The notes under the pieces: model-generated
Database searches by the model: none
Seen by the model: the letters and a program-made list of their open reading frames with translations, nothing else
Told to the model about the DNA's origin: nothing
Translations under genes and position numbers: made by a program
Origin: Leishmania infantum JPCM5
Taxonomy: Eukaryota; Euglenozoa; Kinetoplastea; Trypanosomatida; Trypanosomatidae
DNA: 64,000 nt
Direction: 5' to 3'
Assembly (NCBI RefSeq): GCF_000002875.2
Contig: NC_009412.2
Location: 129,001-193,000 of the forward strand
In this document: one piece after another, positions 30,617 to 40,071 of the stretch
Layout of the letters: each line of letters begins with the position of its first letter
Position numbering within the stretch: the first letter of the stretch is position 1

Positions 30617-30953
30617 CCCTCATGATGTGTCGGAGGCGCCAGAGCGATGCGTCGCTGCTGACGCCGGCGGCCAGGTCCCGGAGTGGGGCGATGTCGGTGC
30701 GACCTGCGACCGTGAACACGTCTGTGCCGCCCACATCGATGGGCAAAGCGCCAGCGGGAGTCGAGCGAATCCCACCCAACCCTCACACCGCCCACTGCGG
30801 GGGGGGGGCCGGGGTGTCGCCCCGCGAGGGGTGCACCGCAGGGGTGGCGGCCGGCATAATGGGCCGGCTGTGAGGCGGCCTGCGCACCGGCGGGTGCCGG
30901 GTGGAGAGAAGCTTGGCTCATGTCGTGCGGCAGAGAACGGACACGTTGGACGA
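30617..30953 (+). mobile_element. SIDER2-like retroposon, copy B, 5'-truncated
   Basis: It begins with GCCGCCCTCATGATGTGTCGG, which is the second internal signature of the full copies, and continues almost identically to the common end (AGAGAACGGACACGTTGGA). The first ~190 bp of the full element is missing. Orientation is sense, in the likely 3' UTR of RRP44. Confidence 0.8.
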
Positions 30954-31728
30954 AATCGGGGTTGTTGCTTGGCGCCAGCTCTCTGAGAGCGCGTTTCGAT
31001 CATCCTCCCCGAGTAATCGCGTAACCGTAGAGAGCGTAAAGGCAGTCAAACGGAAACAAGCGAAAAAAAGAAGTCAGTGACGCACCGAGGCGGACGCGTT
31101 GCACGTCCCCCTCTCCCTCTCTCTCGGACCCCCCTGCTTCTGCTCGTTGCGCACGTGTAGCCTCTCTGTGTGGCCGAGAGAGGAGAGAGCATGCGGGGCG
31201 GAGCGAAGGTGCAGGGCGAGTTAGACAAGCGTGGGGGGGGGAGGTCTTCGACTGCCTGTCGCCCCTTCCCCCCCCCCCACACGCACACGCACTTCTTTCT
31301 TCTCCCACGGCTGTCTTCGACATTTTCTCTACTCGGGCCGTGCGCAGTGCGCCGCACTCTTCGCCGTTTCCACGCCTGGCCACATCTTCTTCGCCTCTTT
31401 TTCGTTGGCATGTGCGCTCCTCCCCGCGGTCGCCCACAGTAGCGTCCTCTCCTTTCCAGTCCGGTTTCTGCTTTTCCATCCCTCGCCGTCATCTGCGCAC
31501 TCACTGGGTAGCCCCGCTGACTGGACGAGCTGTCGTGCGGTCGTAGTGTAGCACAGCAGAGTCCGCGCAGAGCGAATGGCCCTACGCTGTGGACACAAAC
31601 CCCTCCATTCCTCAGTGTCATCCTCTCCTGCCTCCTCCCCCCTCGTCCGCCAACGGCGCTCCCGTCGAAGTGCCTATTCGAGGTATCGCGTGCCCCTCTC
31701 GTTGTGTTCGCCGCCGGTGGTGGCCTGC

Positions 31729-31730
31729 AG
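31729..31730 (+). promoter_or_regulatory. Predicted spliced-leader acceptor AG
   Basis: A C/T tract around 31692-31715 is followed by GCCTGCAG. ATG 31746 lies 15 nt downstream. Confidence 0.6.
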
Positions 31731-31745
31731 CAGAACTGACTCGTC

Positions 31746-34700
31746 ATGCCTGCGGCTGTTACGCAGTTGGTGCGGCGTCTTACCGTGCCGGCTGTGGCCA
31801 CGTCGCTCATGAAAGAGGAGCTGTGCTTGGCCCTTGCTGCTGTCGCCCAACTGCGGCCGAACCTCTCTACCGCGACGGATGAAGGAACCACCGCCTCGCC
31901 GCTCTCCACCGAGACCCTCGCGCGTCGCAGCTTGCGAGTGCTGCCTCGCTGCGCCCCGCAGGAAGTGCGAATCATTGCCAATGGCGCCAGCGCCTTACAG
32001 TGGTTTTCGGCCCCGTCGCTGCCCGTGACAGATGCGCTTGCGCGCACGCTCTACACGCACACTGTAAAGTGGAACCGGTCGGCAACAGCTGCGAAGACCG
32101 CAGCCACGCACAGGGTGCGACTGAGTGACATACTCGCCGTTGTCCAGCTGGCGGCAGAGGCGCAGCGCTACTTCGACGCCACTATCTTTCTGTTGGCCAC
32201 GCAACATGCAGTGGAAGTCGGCGCTCAGTCGACGAGCATGTCGACAGCGGTCGCCGAGGAGTTTGTCGCCGTTGTATGTGGGTACGCTGGGGAGGTGGAC
32301 GGCGCGGCTGCGGTAGAGCGGTTGGCCGCGCGTCTAGAGGCATCGTCCGCTGCCGCCTCTAACTCTCCTGGCCTCGCCGTGCTGAAGGCTTGCGTGCGTG
32401 GCCGGCCACTAAAAGTCGCTGACAGGTGGGCGGCGCCGTACGCGCGGTGGGCGCAGCAGCGTCGAAACCTCCTCGAGACTGCCCGCTCTCCGGGGGACGC
32501 TGCAGCGCCAACGCATGCTGCAGACGGCGCCGCTCGCACCCCGATCCAACTCCTGAAGGCGCGTTACGACGCCTGGCAAGTTGCCCTCGCGCTCCTCACG
32601 GAAGAGGAAGAAGTCGCGGACGATCGTCTGCAGCGGACGCTCGAGGCTGTAGGGGTGTTTCACATTCAAGATCCGGTGACGCTCTCGACTCTCGACAAAG
32701 CGGTGGCGCTCCGGGTGGTTTCGCCGACTTTGCCGAGCGTAGTTCTCGCCAACTACGAAAACTGCGTGTACGCACAGGCGCAGCACTACCCACAGGCGCT
32801 CACTGCCTTGAAGCAGAGGGATGCCGACACCCCAGCCGCGGTGACAGGTGCACGAGAAGGGACATCTTTCTCCTCTTTTCGACCGCCTGCCGAGGCGCTG
32901 CAGCGTGTGTCAGTGATCCATCGCGTGTACAAGGATGCCGTTGCCGGCGCTGTCGTTTCAGAGAAGGACCTGTTCCAGATAACCACCGTCATCGGCACGT
33001 CCTCGGCGGACGAGGTCGCCATGGCCACTTATGTGTTTGCGCGTGTAAAGGAGGTGCCGACGAGCTTTCTGACGATGCTGACGAAGCAGTCGATGTCGCT
33101 GACGGCGGAGGGTGTGGTGGCGCTCGTCCGCGCGGGCCGCCACGACCGTCGTGGCGCACTGTCCATAGTGCTACCGGAATGTCTGCGCCATTCCGCACAC
33201 CTTCAAGAGTGCATCTTGTCGGCCCCCACAACGGTGCTGGTGAAGCTGGCTGAGGCCCTTGGCCGGCCAGTCTCCCGGTGGACGGCGCCAAGCGACCAGA
33301 CGGGTGCCTTGGAAAAACAGGTCGTGGACATGGTGGTCGCACACCTCTTACCCCAAGTGGAGCAGATGCCGCTGCCTGCGCTCCTGTCTGTCATGGCCAT
33401 CGGCGGCCGCCACCTCGCTGGAGCGGATGACCTGATGCAGGCCGTGTGCAGCCGCGTCGCCGACCACTTGGTGGCGGCAGTGACTCCACCATCCATCGCC
33501 CTCTGCCTGGAAGTGCTGGCGGCGTTACACTCGGGCAACTGTCGGCAGGAGCGGCTGCTGGACGCTCTCGCCGATGCCGTTGCAGCACACTTTGCTCCCC
33601 TGCTTCAGCTCACCATCAGTGCAGATGCGCCGTGCCTCGCCGCCCTGCTGCACTTCGCAACGATTCAGGTGCAGTACGGCTCGCCAGAGTTGGCGGCAGT
33701 GGGCGCAGGCCTTGTGCAAAGAGTGCGCCAGGGAGGATGGGACGCGCTGCCACCGGAGATGCTGGTGGCAGCCGCGCTCTTCGCTCTGGACAGCAGCACC
33801 CTGGTTTCATCCGCGACATCGCTGGAGCTGCCGCACGCGGTGGTGGCACACTTAGTTGCGGCGCAGCGCCTTTCGAGCATCATGACCGTTGACTTGGCCG
33901 TCGCCCTCGTCCAGCTACTCGAGCTGATCCCCACCGTCGATGCAGATAACACCCAGGCGCTCGTGACATGCGTGCTGCCGGTTGCTTCGGCGCTGTCCCC
34001 ACTAGTGTTAGCTCGCTTGCTGACTTTAAGGCATCGCAGCTCGACAGCAGCAGCAACGCCTTCGGCAGAGGTCGCAGCAGAGCACTACAACACCGTCAGC
34101 AGACACGTGTTGGGCCTGCCTCCCGACACGTTCACCGCCCTCTGCCTCGTCGCCGCGCGCCCCGGGTTCGAAACAGCGCTCGCCAACCTTCTCGTTGACA
34201 TGTTGCCGCTCATGGCCGACGCCCTCTCGGCACACCAGCTGAGCCAGTGCGTGTTTGGGTTGGGGGAGATGACGGATGCAGGCCAGCGCCTCTCGCATCA
34301 AGTCATGACGGAGGCTCTCTCGGACTACGCTGTTGATAACCTTGAGCTGTTCACCAGCGCCCGCGACATCGCCGCCCTTCTGCACGGCTTTGCCAAGCTG
34401 CAGTGCACGAATCGGAACCTTTACAGCGTCTTCTCCACGCAACTTCTGCGCCGCCCCATCATCGCGACTCTCGAGTTCCGCTCGATCAGCCTCCTCTTCT
34501 TCGCATTCGGGAGCGTGAGGTTTGTGAACAAGGACCTCATGGACATTCTCTGTCGCACCTTCATCGTCCACATCGACAGTCTTGCCGCCCCGGACGTGCT
34601 CATGTCGCTTCGCGGACTCAGCCGCATGAGTCTACTGAATGCCGCCTTCTACCGCAAGGTAGGAACGAAGGCGATCGAGATTATAGACGAGTTCCCGCTC

Positions 34701-35207
34701 CAGGCGCAGTGCGACCTCCTCCACGCATACGGCGCTGTGGAGGAGGCTCATCCTGAGCTGGCGGCGACGCTCTCGCGGCGCATCGCCGCGGGGGTGGAGT
34801 CGTTGCCATCTGTCTCCGTCGCCACGGACGTGCTGGCATCGTTGTGGCTCATGGGCGCCAACATGACGATGGACGAGGGCATTGAAACGATTGTCGACTA
34901 CGTTGTGCGGCACGCGAGCGAGCTGACTGGGCCGGACATGATGAAACTTTGCTCCATCACGCTCAATCAGAACTGGAAGCAGCCCCAGCTGCTGCATGGC
35001 ATGGCAACACGTGCCATCGAGTTGCAGGAGAAAGAGCAGCTAGAGCCGACCACAGCACGCGCAGTGCTGGACACGCTGAGCTCGCAACTTGTCTTCCACC
35101 AGGCGGCGCGTGTTCGCCTGTCGCAGCTGGCTCGCACCGTGAGCAAGGAAACGGTGCTGCTTTCCGGTGAGGAGCAGGAGCAGCTGAACCTGATCACAAG
35201 CCACTAA
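31746..35207 (+). CDS. Large helical-repeat protein, probably mitochondrial
   Basis: This is a 1153-aa protein. The first ~15 residues (MPAAVTQLVRRLTVP) are Arg-containing and lack acids, like a mitochondrial presequence. The remainder is Ala/Leu-rich and looks like tandem helical pairs. The clearest are at ~760-1050, where units contain phrases such as DIAALLHGFAKL, SISLLFFAFG, DVLMSLRGLSRM, QCDLLHAYGAVEEAHPEL and DVLASLWLMG. This spacing resembles the octo/hepta-tricopeptide helical repeats of organellar RNA-binding (FASTK/RAP-type) proteins. I do not see a convincing RAP domain at the C-terminus. A role in mitochondrial RNA metabolism is inference from the repeat type. Confidence 0.7.
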   Translation: MPAAVTQLVRRLTVPAVATSLMKEELCLALAAVAQLRPNLSTATDEGTTASPLSTETLARRSLRVLPRCAPQEVRIIANGASALQWFSAPSLPVTDALARTLYTHTVKWNRSATAAKTAATHRVRLSDILAVVQLAAEAQRYFDATIFLLATQHAVEVGAQSTSMSTAVAEEFVAVVCGYAGEVDGAAAVERLAARLEASSAAASNSPGLAVLKACVRGRPLKVADRWAAPYARWAQQRRNLLETARSPGDAAAPTHAADGAARTPIQLLKARYDAWQVALALLTEEEEVADDRLQRTLEAVGVFHIQDPVTLSTLDKAVALRVVSPTLPSVVLANYENCVYAQAQHYPQALTALKQRDADTPAAVTGAREGTSFSSFRPPAEALQRVSVIHRVYKDAVAGAVVSEKDLFQITTVIGTSSADEVAMATYVFARVKEVPTSFLTMLTKQSMSLTAEGVVALVRAGRHDRRGALSIVLPECLRHSAHLQECILSAPTTVLVKLAEALGRPVSRWTAPSDQTGALEKQVVDMVVAHLLPQVEQMPLPALLSVMAIGGRHLAGADDLMQAVCSRVADHLVAAVTPPSIALCLEVLAALHSGNCRQERLLDALADAVAAHFAPLLQLTISADAPCLAALLHFATIQVQYGSPELAAVGAGLVQRVRQGGWDALPPEMLVAAALFALDSSTLVSSATSLELPHAVVAHLVAAQRLSSIMTVDLAVALVQLLELIPTVDADNTQALVTCVLPVASALSPLVLARLLTLRHRSSTAAATPSAEVAAEHYNTVSRHVLGLPPDTFTALCLVAARPGFETALANLLVDMLPLMADALSAHQLSQCVFGLGEMTDAGQRLSHQVMTEALSDYAVDNLELFTSARDIAALLHGFAKLQCTNRNLYSVFSTQLLRRPIIATLEFRSISLLFFAFGSVRFVNKDLMDILCRTFIVHIDSLAAPDVLMSLRGLSRMSLLNAAFYRKVGTKAIEIIDEFPLQAQCDLLHAYGAVEEAHPELAATLSRRIAAGVESLPSVSVATDVLASLWLMGANMTMDEGIETIVDYVVRHASELTGPDMMKLCSITLNQNWKQPQLLHGMATRAIELQEKEQLEPTTARAVLDTLSSQLVFHQAARVRLSQLARTVSKETVLLSGEEQEQLNLITSH

Positions 35208-35798
35208 GCGACGGCGGCAGGGTGGGTGCATGGGCACGTGTGGATGTCCAGATGTTAGCGCGCGCCGGCATGCGTGCGTGGGTAAGCGGGCTTGGCGTTT
35301 TTACTTGTTTTTCAGTCTGAAGTGAACGTAGGCTTTGTCAGCGGAAGCACGAACGTCTGGATTGTTCACCTTGCCAGCATGATAACACACCTCGTTGAAC
35401 CAACACTCAAGGGGTCCAGGGTGTTGTGCCCGTCATCGCACGGTGGCGCCAACTCTTCTTGCTCCCCCCTCTTTCCCCTGTGTCGTTGAAGAAGGGGGCC
35501 CCTCGCTTCTCTATCCCATTTCTCGCCCTGCGCTTTCCACCCGCTGCGCACGCGCTCAAAAAAAGCCTTCATACTTCCCCACTCTCCGCGCTTCTCCTTA
35601 CCGTTCGCCTTTCCTTCCACACCTTTGCATCCCCGGCCGAGAGTTGGCCCAACGCTTCACCGCACGACATGACTCTTCACCTCCGCTCCAAGGAGACACC
35701 ACATGATGTGGTAAGGTGAGGGGGGCGGGGCACTCGACATATTCTCCCCGAAGCTGCTCTTTGCGTCATGCGTGTGTGCGTGGACTGCACCCCCACTT

Positions 35799-36315
35799 CA
35801 TCGTCCGCCCTCATGACGTGCGGGGGTGGGGAGGGGCCACTTCAGCGTGGCATCTCAGGACACAGGGGGGGGGCGCTCGCTCTCTCTCTCTCTGTGTGCG
35901 GAGGAGCGAAGCAGCCCCCCACCGCCCACCCTCTTCGCTATCCCTGCCAATGCGAGGCCACTTCTGGTGGTGGCAAGCTCAAACGCGCCCTCATGATGTG
36001 TCGGAGGCGCCAGAGCGATGCGTCGCTGCTGACGCCGGCGGCCAGGTCCCGGAGTGGGGCGGTGTCGGTGCGACCTGCGACCGTGAACACGTCTGTGCCG
36101 CCCACATCGATGGGCAAAGCGCCAGCGGGAGTCGAGCGAATCCCACCCAACCCTCACACCGCCCACTGCGGGGGGGGGGCCGGGGTGTCGCCCCGCGAGG
36201 GGTGCACCGCAGGGGTGGCGGCCGGCATAATGGGCCGGCTGTGAGGCGGCCTGCGCACCGGCGGGTGCCGGGTGGAGAGAAGCTTGGCTCACGCTGTATG
36301 TTATAACGGACATGT
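35799..36315 (+). mobile_element. SIDER2-like retroposon, copy C
   Basis: A full-length copy, starting TCATCGTCCGCCCTCATGAC and holding both signature motifs (about 35809 and 35990). Its 3' end departs from the others after GCTTGGCTCA. Sense orientation, about 590 bp after the stop of the helical-repeat gene. Confidence 0.8.
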
Positions 36316-36800
36316 AGAAGAGTCTGCTGGCTAAGTGTTTCGTGTGTATGTGTGTGCACGGTGAGTTTTCCCGAGTGCCCACCCCCTTCGGCTTCTCCCC
36401 TCCCCTTCCCTGAACTGCACCCGCTGTCTTCCTGTCGGTGTTACACAGGTTGTTCAGACTCTTTCGCCTTTTAGGGCCCCCCTCACGCGCGCGCGTACAG
36501 GACTCGGCCGACTGCACGATAACCGCTTGTCGGTGTGCCCTACTCGACGACTTTGCGCTTGCTCTTTCCTATACCCACCCACGTTGCGCTCCGCGGAGTG
36601 CGTCGCGGCGTGTGTCTCTCGGTCTCTCCCCACTCAACCCATCCGCCCCGCGCTTGTCTGTGTGTGCAGCCTCTCCACTACTACCTCACGCTCCGTACCT
36701 ACCGCTTTCGTTGTTCTTACACCCGATACGGTCACCCGCATCTATCACCACCACCACCTCCTCGTCCTCCGCGGTGGCTGGCGCTGCTTATGTGGCGTAC

Positions 36801-36802
36801 AG
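36801..36802 (+). promoter_or_regulatory. Predicted spliced-leader acceptor AG for SWEET
   Basis: This is the first AG after the CACCTCCTCGTCCTCC tract. It lies after the in-frame ATG 36790 and so favours ATG 36835 as start. Confidence 0.6.
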
Positions 36803-36834
36803 AAAAAAAGCGCTACATTTTCATTCGGCCAACC

Positions 36835-37563
36835 ATGACCGCCTTCAACATCGTCTACAACCTCTTAACCTACACGGCAGGTGGGTTCTCCGTGATAATG
36901 AACGCGTCGCCAGTGATCGCGATTCGTCGGCTGGAGCAATCGGGCACCGTGGGGGCCTCCACTGTCACTTTCTACGGTGCGCAGATGTACAACGCCGTTA
37001 CGTGGACCTCTTACGGTATCTTCTCCGTCTCTTACCCGCTGCTTATCGCGAACATCCTCGGCAACGCCGTCTCGACCTACTGTAGCCTCGTATTCCTCAC
37101 AGTAGCGCGGCGAGAGGAGATGTCGGGGCGCACGCTGCAGGCCACAACTTACTCCAAAAGCGTCCTGACGTACGCCTTCTTTTTCGTGCTCAGCGCGGCA
37201 CACCTGCTGCTGAGCATCGTTCTCACCATGTCTGGGCGGCCGGAGACGGCAAAGACGATTACGGGCTACGAAGGCAGCGTGGCGTGCATCGTGATGCTGA
37301 GCGCCCCCCTTCTGGCGTTCAAACACATCGTCGTCACGAAGAACGCCGAGGTTCTCGCTCCAGTCATGGTCGGATGTGCCTTTTTCAACACGCTCTTCTG
37401 GCTCGTCGCGGGCCTCATGACCAACGACATGTTCATCGCCGTCCCAAACTTCCTGTGCTTCCTTGCGTGCTGCGCGCAGGTGGTGCTCTTGGTGATGTAC
37501 GGGAGGAGGCCGGCGGCGCCGACGGAGATTAATGAGGCCATCGCACCCACGCCGTTTGGCTAG
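36835..37563 (+). CDS. SWEET (MtN3/saliva) family sugar transporter
   Basis: A 242-aa protein with seven hydrophobic segments in the 3-1-3 pattern of eukaryotic SWEETs. The first MtN3 repeat (~5-95) has the SP-x-IAIRRLEQSGTVGA region and a W-T-SYGIFS segment. The second repeat (~115-225) ends with the typical NTLFWLVAGLMTNDMFIAVP-type segment. The C-terminal tail is short. SWEETs are facilitative hexose or sucrose uniporters; the membrane (surface, flagellum, glycosome or acidocalcisome) cannot be told. An alternative in-frame ATG at 36790 would add 15 residues but lies before the predicted splice site. It is the last gene of the + strand unit, just before the convergent strand switch. Confidence 0.85.
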   Translation: MTAFNIVYNLLTYTAGGFSVIMNASPVIAIRRLEQSGTVGASTVTFYGAQMYNAVTWTSYGIFSVSYPLLIANILGNAVSTYCSLVFLTVARREEMSGRTLQATTYSKSVLTYAFFFVLSAAHLLLSIVLTMSGRPETAKTITGYEGSVACIVMLSAPLLAFKHIVVTKNAEVLAPVMVGCAFFNTLFWLVAGLMTNDMFIAVPNFLCFLACCAQVVLLVMYGRRPAAPTEINEAIAPTPFG

Positions 37564-38214
37564 CGGCCGGCAAGACAAACCCGCGCACGTGGTGTTCCTT
37601 TCATGTTCTAGGGCAGGTGTGTGGTGCTCTGGTTTGTTGTCCCTCTGTCTGACCGTCGCCCTGCGCACACCGGACTGTGCGTGTCTTCCGGGCTTTACCG
37701 TCCCGCTCCCAAACGTGCGGACGCGCCACTAGCAAAGCACCGAACACTGCGAAGGAAAGCGGTGCACCACCGTCGCTCACCTCAACAACTCGCTCGCAAG
37801 GCGCACCGGCGGCCCTCCCGCCCCCATCCCCCCCCCCAAACCCCGCGCATATGGCGGGCCGGGGGCCCTCTCTGCGCTTCGTCTGCCCTAATCCCGGCCC
37901 CCCCCCTCGCGCCACCGACGGCTGTTCCCCATGAGGCTGCGCTACGGCCTGGCCGGTGCAGGGGCTGGTGCCGGGGGGGGGGAGGCGTGGGTTGGTGGGG
38001 GGTGGAGGAGGGGTTGGCTGGGTCGGCGGGGAGGGGCTGGGGGGGGGTCATGGTCTGCCCGCTTGGTGGGGCGGCCGCGGGGCGATCTGCCGCGGGGGCC
38101 GGCAAGCCCCCGCGCTCTGCCGTGTTGCTCTTCCGCCTTCAGAATCAGTGCCGTGCACCACACACTTACTCCCACTCACACGGCCGCCGCCGTTCACCGT
38201 TACTTTCGTCTTCG
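37564..38214. other. Convergent strand-switch region with C- and G-rich tracts
   Basis: The last + gene ends at 37563 and the first - gene ends at 38215. On the + strand C-rich tracts lie at about 37810-37845 and 37890-37912. Strongly G-rich sequence with runs of 4-11 G lies at about 37969-38050. Convergent regions in Leishmania are known sites of polymerase II termination, with base J and H3V. Long runs of G could fold as G-quadruplexes. No tRNA gene is seen. Confidence 0.85.
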
Positions 38215-39078
38215 CTACAACCCGACAAGGCACTCCACCTCTGCGCCGCACTCGCAGAGCATCCAGTGATACGACTGCGCGTCCGGCGGCTGGTTGAGGG
38301 CGCCGATTTGGCGGATCAGGTGCTGAGCGATGCACGCGCCGGCAATCGTGTCGCTAACGCAGTCTGCCGAGCCGGCGCCGTGCGCACAGGTCTGCAGTAC
38401 TTCCTGCACATCGGCGGCCGTCAGCTGCTGGAGTTGCAACCGGCTCACCACCTCGTATGCCTTCGCGGCGGCAGCGGCGAACCCAAGCGACACGGCTTCT
38501 GTACGCACGTGCAGCGCCAAAACGGCTCTCTGGTAGCCGCGCGGCTTCTCTGCCAAAAGACTCGGTTCTGCCACGAGGCAACGCCACTGCTCCGCCAACG
38601 AGTGCGCCGGCAGCCGCCGATAGAGGAAGAGCGCCAGAACAGTGGGCCCGCACGTGGCATGCAGTGCGACGATGTCAGCGCACGGCAAAGCAGCTTGCAC
38701 ATGCGGTACGGCGTCCTCTTCAGTGATCACGGCAGCCATCGTCACCCGTGTTCCCGAAGAGTCATCCAGTTTGGTGACTGCGTCGTACACCGAAACGTGT
38801 GGGTTCAGTCGCTGCAGTGCGCCGAGCGCGCGAGCGCCGCGCGTGCCTCCCGCCTCGCCCTGCATCAAGTAGTTGGTGCACACGTCGGCATCTGTGACAA
38901 GGCCTTCATCGGCGACGGCCACCGCGCGCACCCCTGCCAGGACCAAATTCTTTGCTGCCTCCGCAGCGGCACCGGCAACACCGTGCAGCGCGACGCTTGT
39001 GTGCATCAGCTGCTGCTGGGTCGATTTGCCCCATAGCCGAATTTGGCGGTCATACCGCACCGCCTCTGCCTCCCTCAT
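38215..39078 (-). CDS. AOS1: AOS1/SAE1-like subunit of a ubiquitin-like-protein activating enzyme
   Basis: This 287-aa protein begins with the E1 signature RYDRQIRLWG (residues 8-17), which holds the arginine that reaches into the partner's ATP site. A Rossmann-type segment follows (~28-52): VALHGVAGAAAEAAKNLVLA. It has the layout of the canonical motif but with GVAGAA in place of GxGxxG. A D-x-GLVTDADVCTNYL strand (~56-69) and an ALQRLNPHV helix (~87-95) continue the ThiF fold. No catalytic cysteine domain or ubiquitin-fold domain is present, as expected for the non-catalytic SUMO E1 half. It is shorter than human SAE1. An ULA1/APPBP1-like role for NEDD8 is the alternative. Confidence 0.75.
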   Translation of the reverse strand: MREAEAVRYDRQIRLWGKSTQQQLMHTSVALHGVAGAAAEAAKNLVLAGVRAVAVADEGLVTDADVCTNYLMQGEAGGTRGARALGALQRLNPHVSVYDAVTKLDDSSGTRVTMAAVITEEDAVPHVQAALPCADIVALHATCGPTVLALFLYRRLPAHSLAEQWRCLVAEPSLLAEKPRGYQRAVLALHVRTEAVSLGFAAAAAKAYEVVSRLQLQQLTAADVQEVLQTCAHGAGSADCVSDTIAGACIAQHLIRQIGALNQPPDAQSYHWMLCECGAEVECLVGL

Positions 39079-40071
39079 GACAGTAGCGAGGGTCGGCGGA
39101 GGGGGAGGGTCCGAGGCTGAAGAAGGAAGATAGGCAGGTCCGCACAGGGGCAGCGCCTACAACAGCTGTGCGTCCGATGCGTGACGCGTGGCAGCCGACC
39201 AGCGTGAAAGCGCCGCAAAAAGGAGGGAAAATGTGCCAGGGGCGGACAACATAAGAGATGCAAGGAAAAGAAGTGGCGCGCCCAAAGAGACGAGAAACAT
39301 GGCGGGCGTCACGGCGTGCGTGCGCGCTTCGCTCCACGAGTGCCTCGGCCACTGCGCCGAAAGGGTGGCACAATGTGAGGCGACGTGGAAAGAGCGGTCT
39401 ATCTGCCATCGCACATAATTGCGATCTTAATTGATCCATTCGTCTTGCTGCGTCTCCTCCTCACGTCCACACACTTCGGGCTAATGAGCAGCCGACAAAG
39501 TTTTTCGTCCTGTACGTGTCCGCTCTCTGCCGTACGACATGAGCCCAGCTTCTCTCCACCCGGCACCCGCCGGCGCGCAGGCCGCCTCACAGCCGGCCCG
39601 TTATGCCGGCCGCCACCCCTGCGGTGCACCCCTCGCGGGGCGACACCCCGGCCCCCCCCCGCAGTGGGCGGTGTGAGGGTTGGGTGGGATTCGCTCGACT
39701 CCCGCTGGCGCTTTGCCCATCGATGTGGGCGGCACAGACGTGTTCACGGTCGCAGGTCGCACCGACACCGCCCCACTCCGGGACCTGGCCGCCGGCGTCA
39801 GCAGCGACGCATCGCTCTGGCGCCTCCGACACATCATGAGGGCGCGTTTGAGCTTGCCACCACCAGAAGTGGCCTCGCATTGGCAGGGATAGCGAAGAGG
39901 GTGGGCGGTGGGGGGCTGCTTCGCTCCTCCGCACACAGAGAGAGAGAGAGAGCGAGCGCCCCCCCCCTGTGTCCTGAGATGCCACGCTGAAGTGGCTCCT
40001 CCCCACCCCCGCACGTCATGAGGGCGGACGATGAACAAGAAAAAAGAGGAGCGTTGCGAGACGTTTTTCCT
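39079..40071. other. Spacer filled by SIDER2-like copy D
   Basis: The element covers 39509-40034. The acceptor for the AOS1-like gene is the minus-strand AG at 39117-39118, after a CTTCCTTCTTC tract, 38 nt before its ATG. No gene is seen. Confidence 0.7.
39509..40034 (-). mobile_element. SIDER2-like retroposon, copy D
   Basis: A full-length copy in inverted orientation, near-identical to A, C and E. It starts (minus strand) TCATCGTCCGCCCTCATGAC and ends near GAGAGCGGACACGTACAGGA. Its 5' end is only ~37 nt after the stop codon of the 204-aa gene at 40072, so it must make up most of that mRNA's 3' UTR if retained. Confidence 0.8.

Larger units (their letters stand above)
30448..31745. other. 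1.3-kb spacer with SIDER2-like copy B
   Basis: The element is at 30617-30953. The rest is C/T-rich, with C-runs and (CA) sequence near 31270-31295. No gene is seen. Confidence 0.7.
35208..36834. other. 1.6-kb spacer with SIDER2-like copy C
   Basis: The element is at 35799-36315. C/T-rich tracts lead to the acceptor at 36801. An open frame starting upstream (from about 36535) has no ATG before 36790. Confidence 0.7.

Noticed and set aside
36790..36834. Upstream in-frame ATG of the SWEET gene
   Set aside because: It precedes the first AG after the pyrimidine tract, so it should not be in the mature mRNA; the SWEET fold starts just after ATG 36835.
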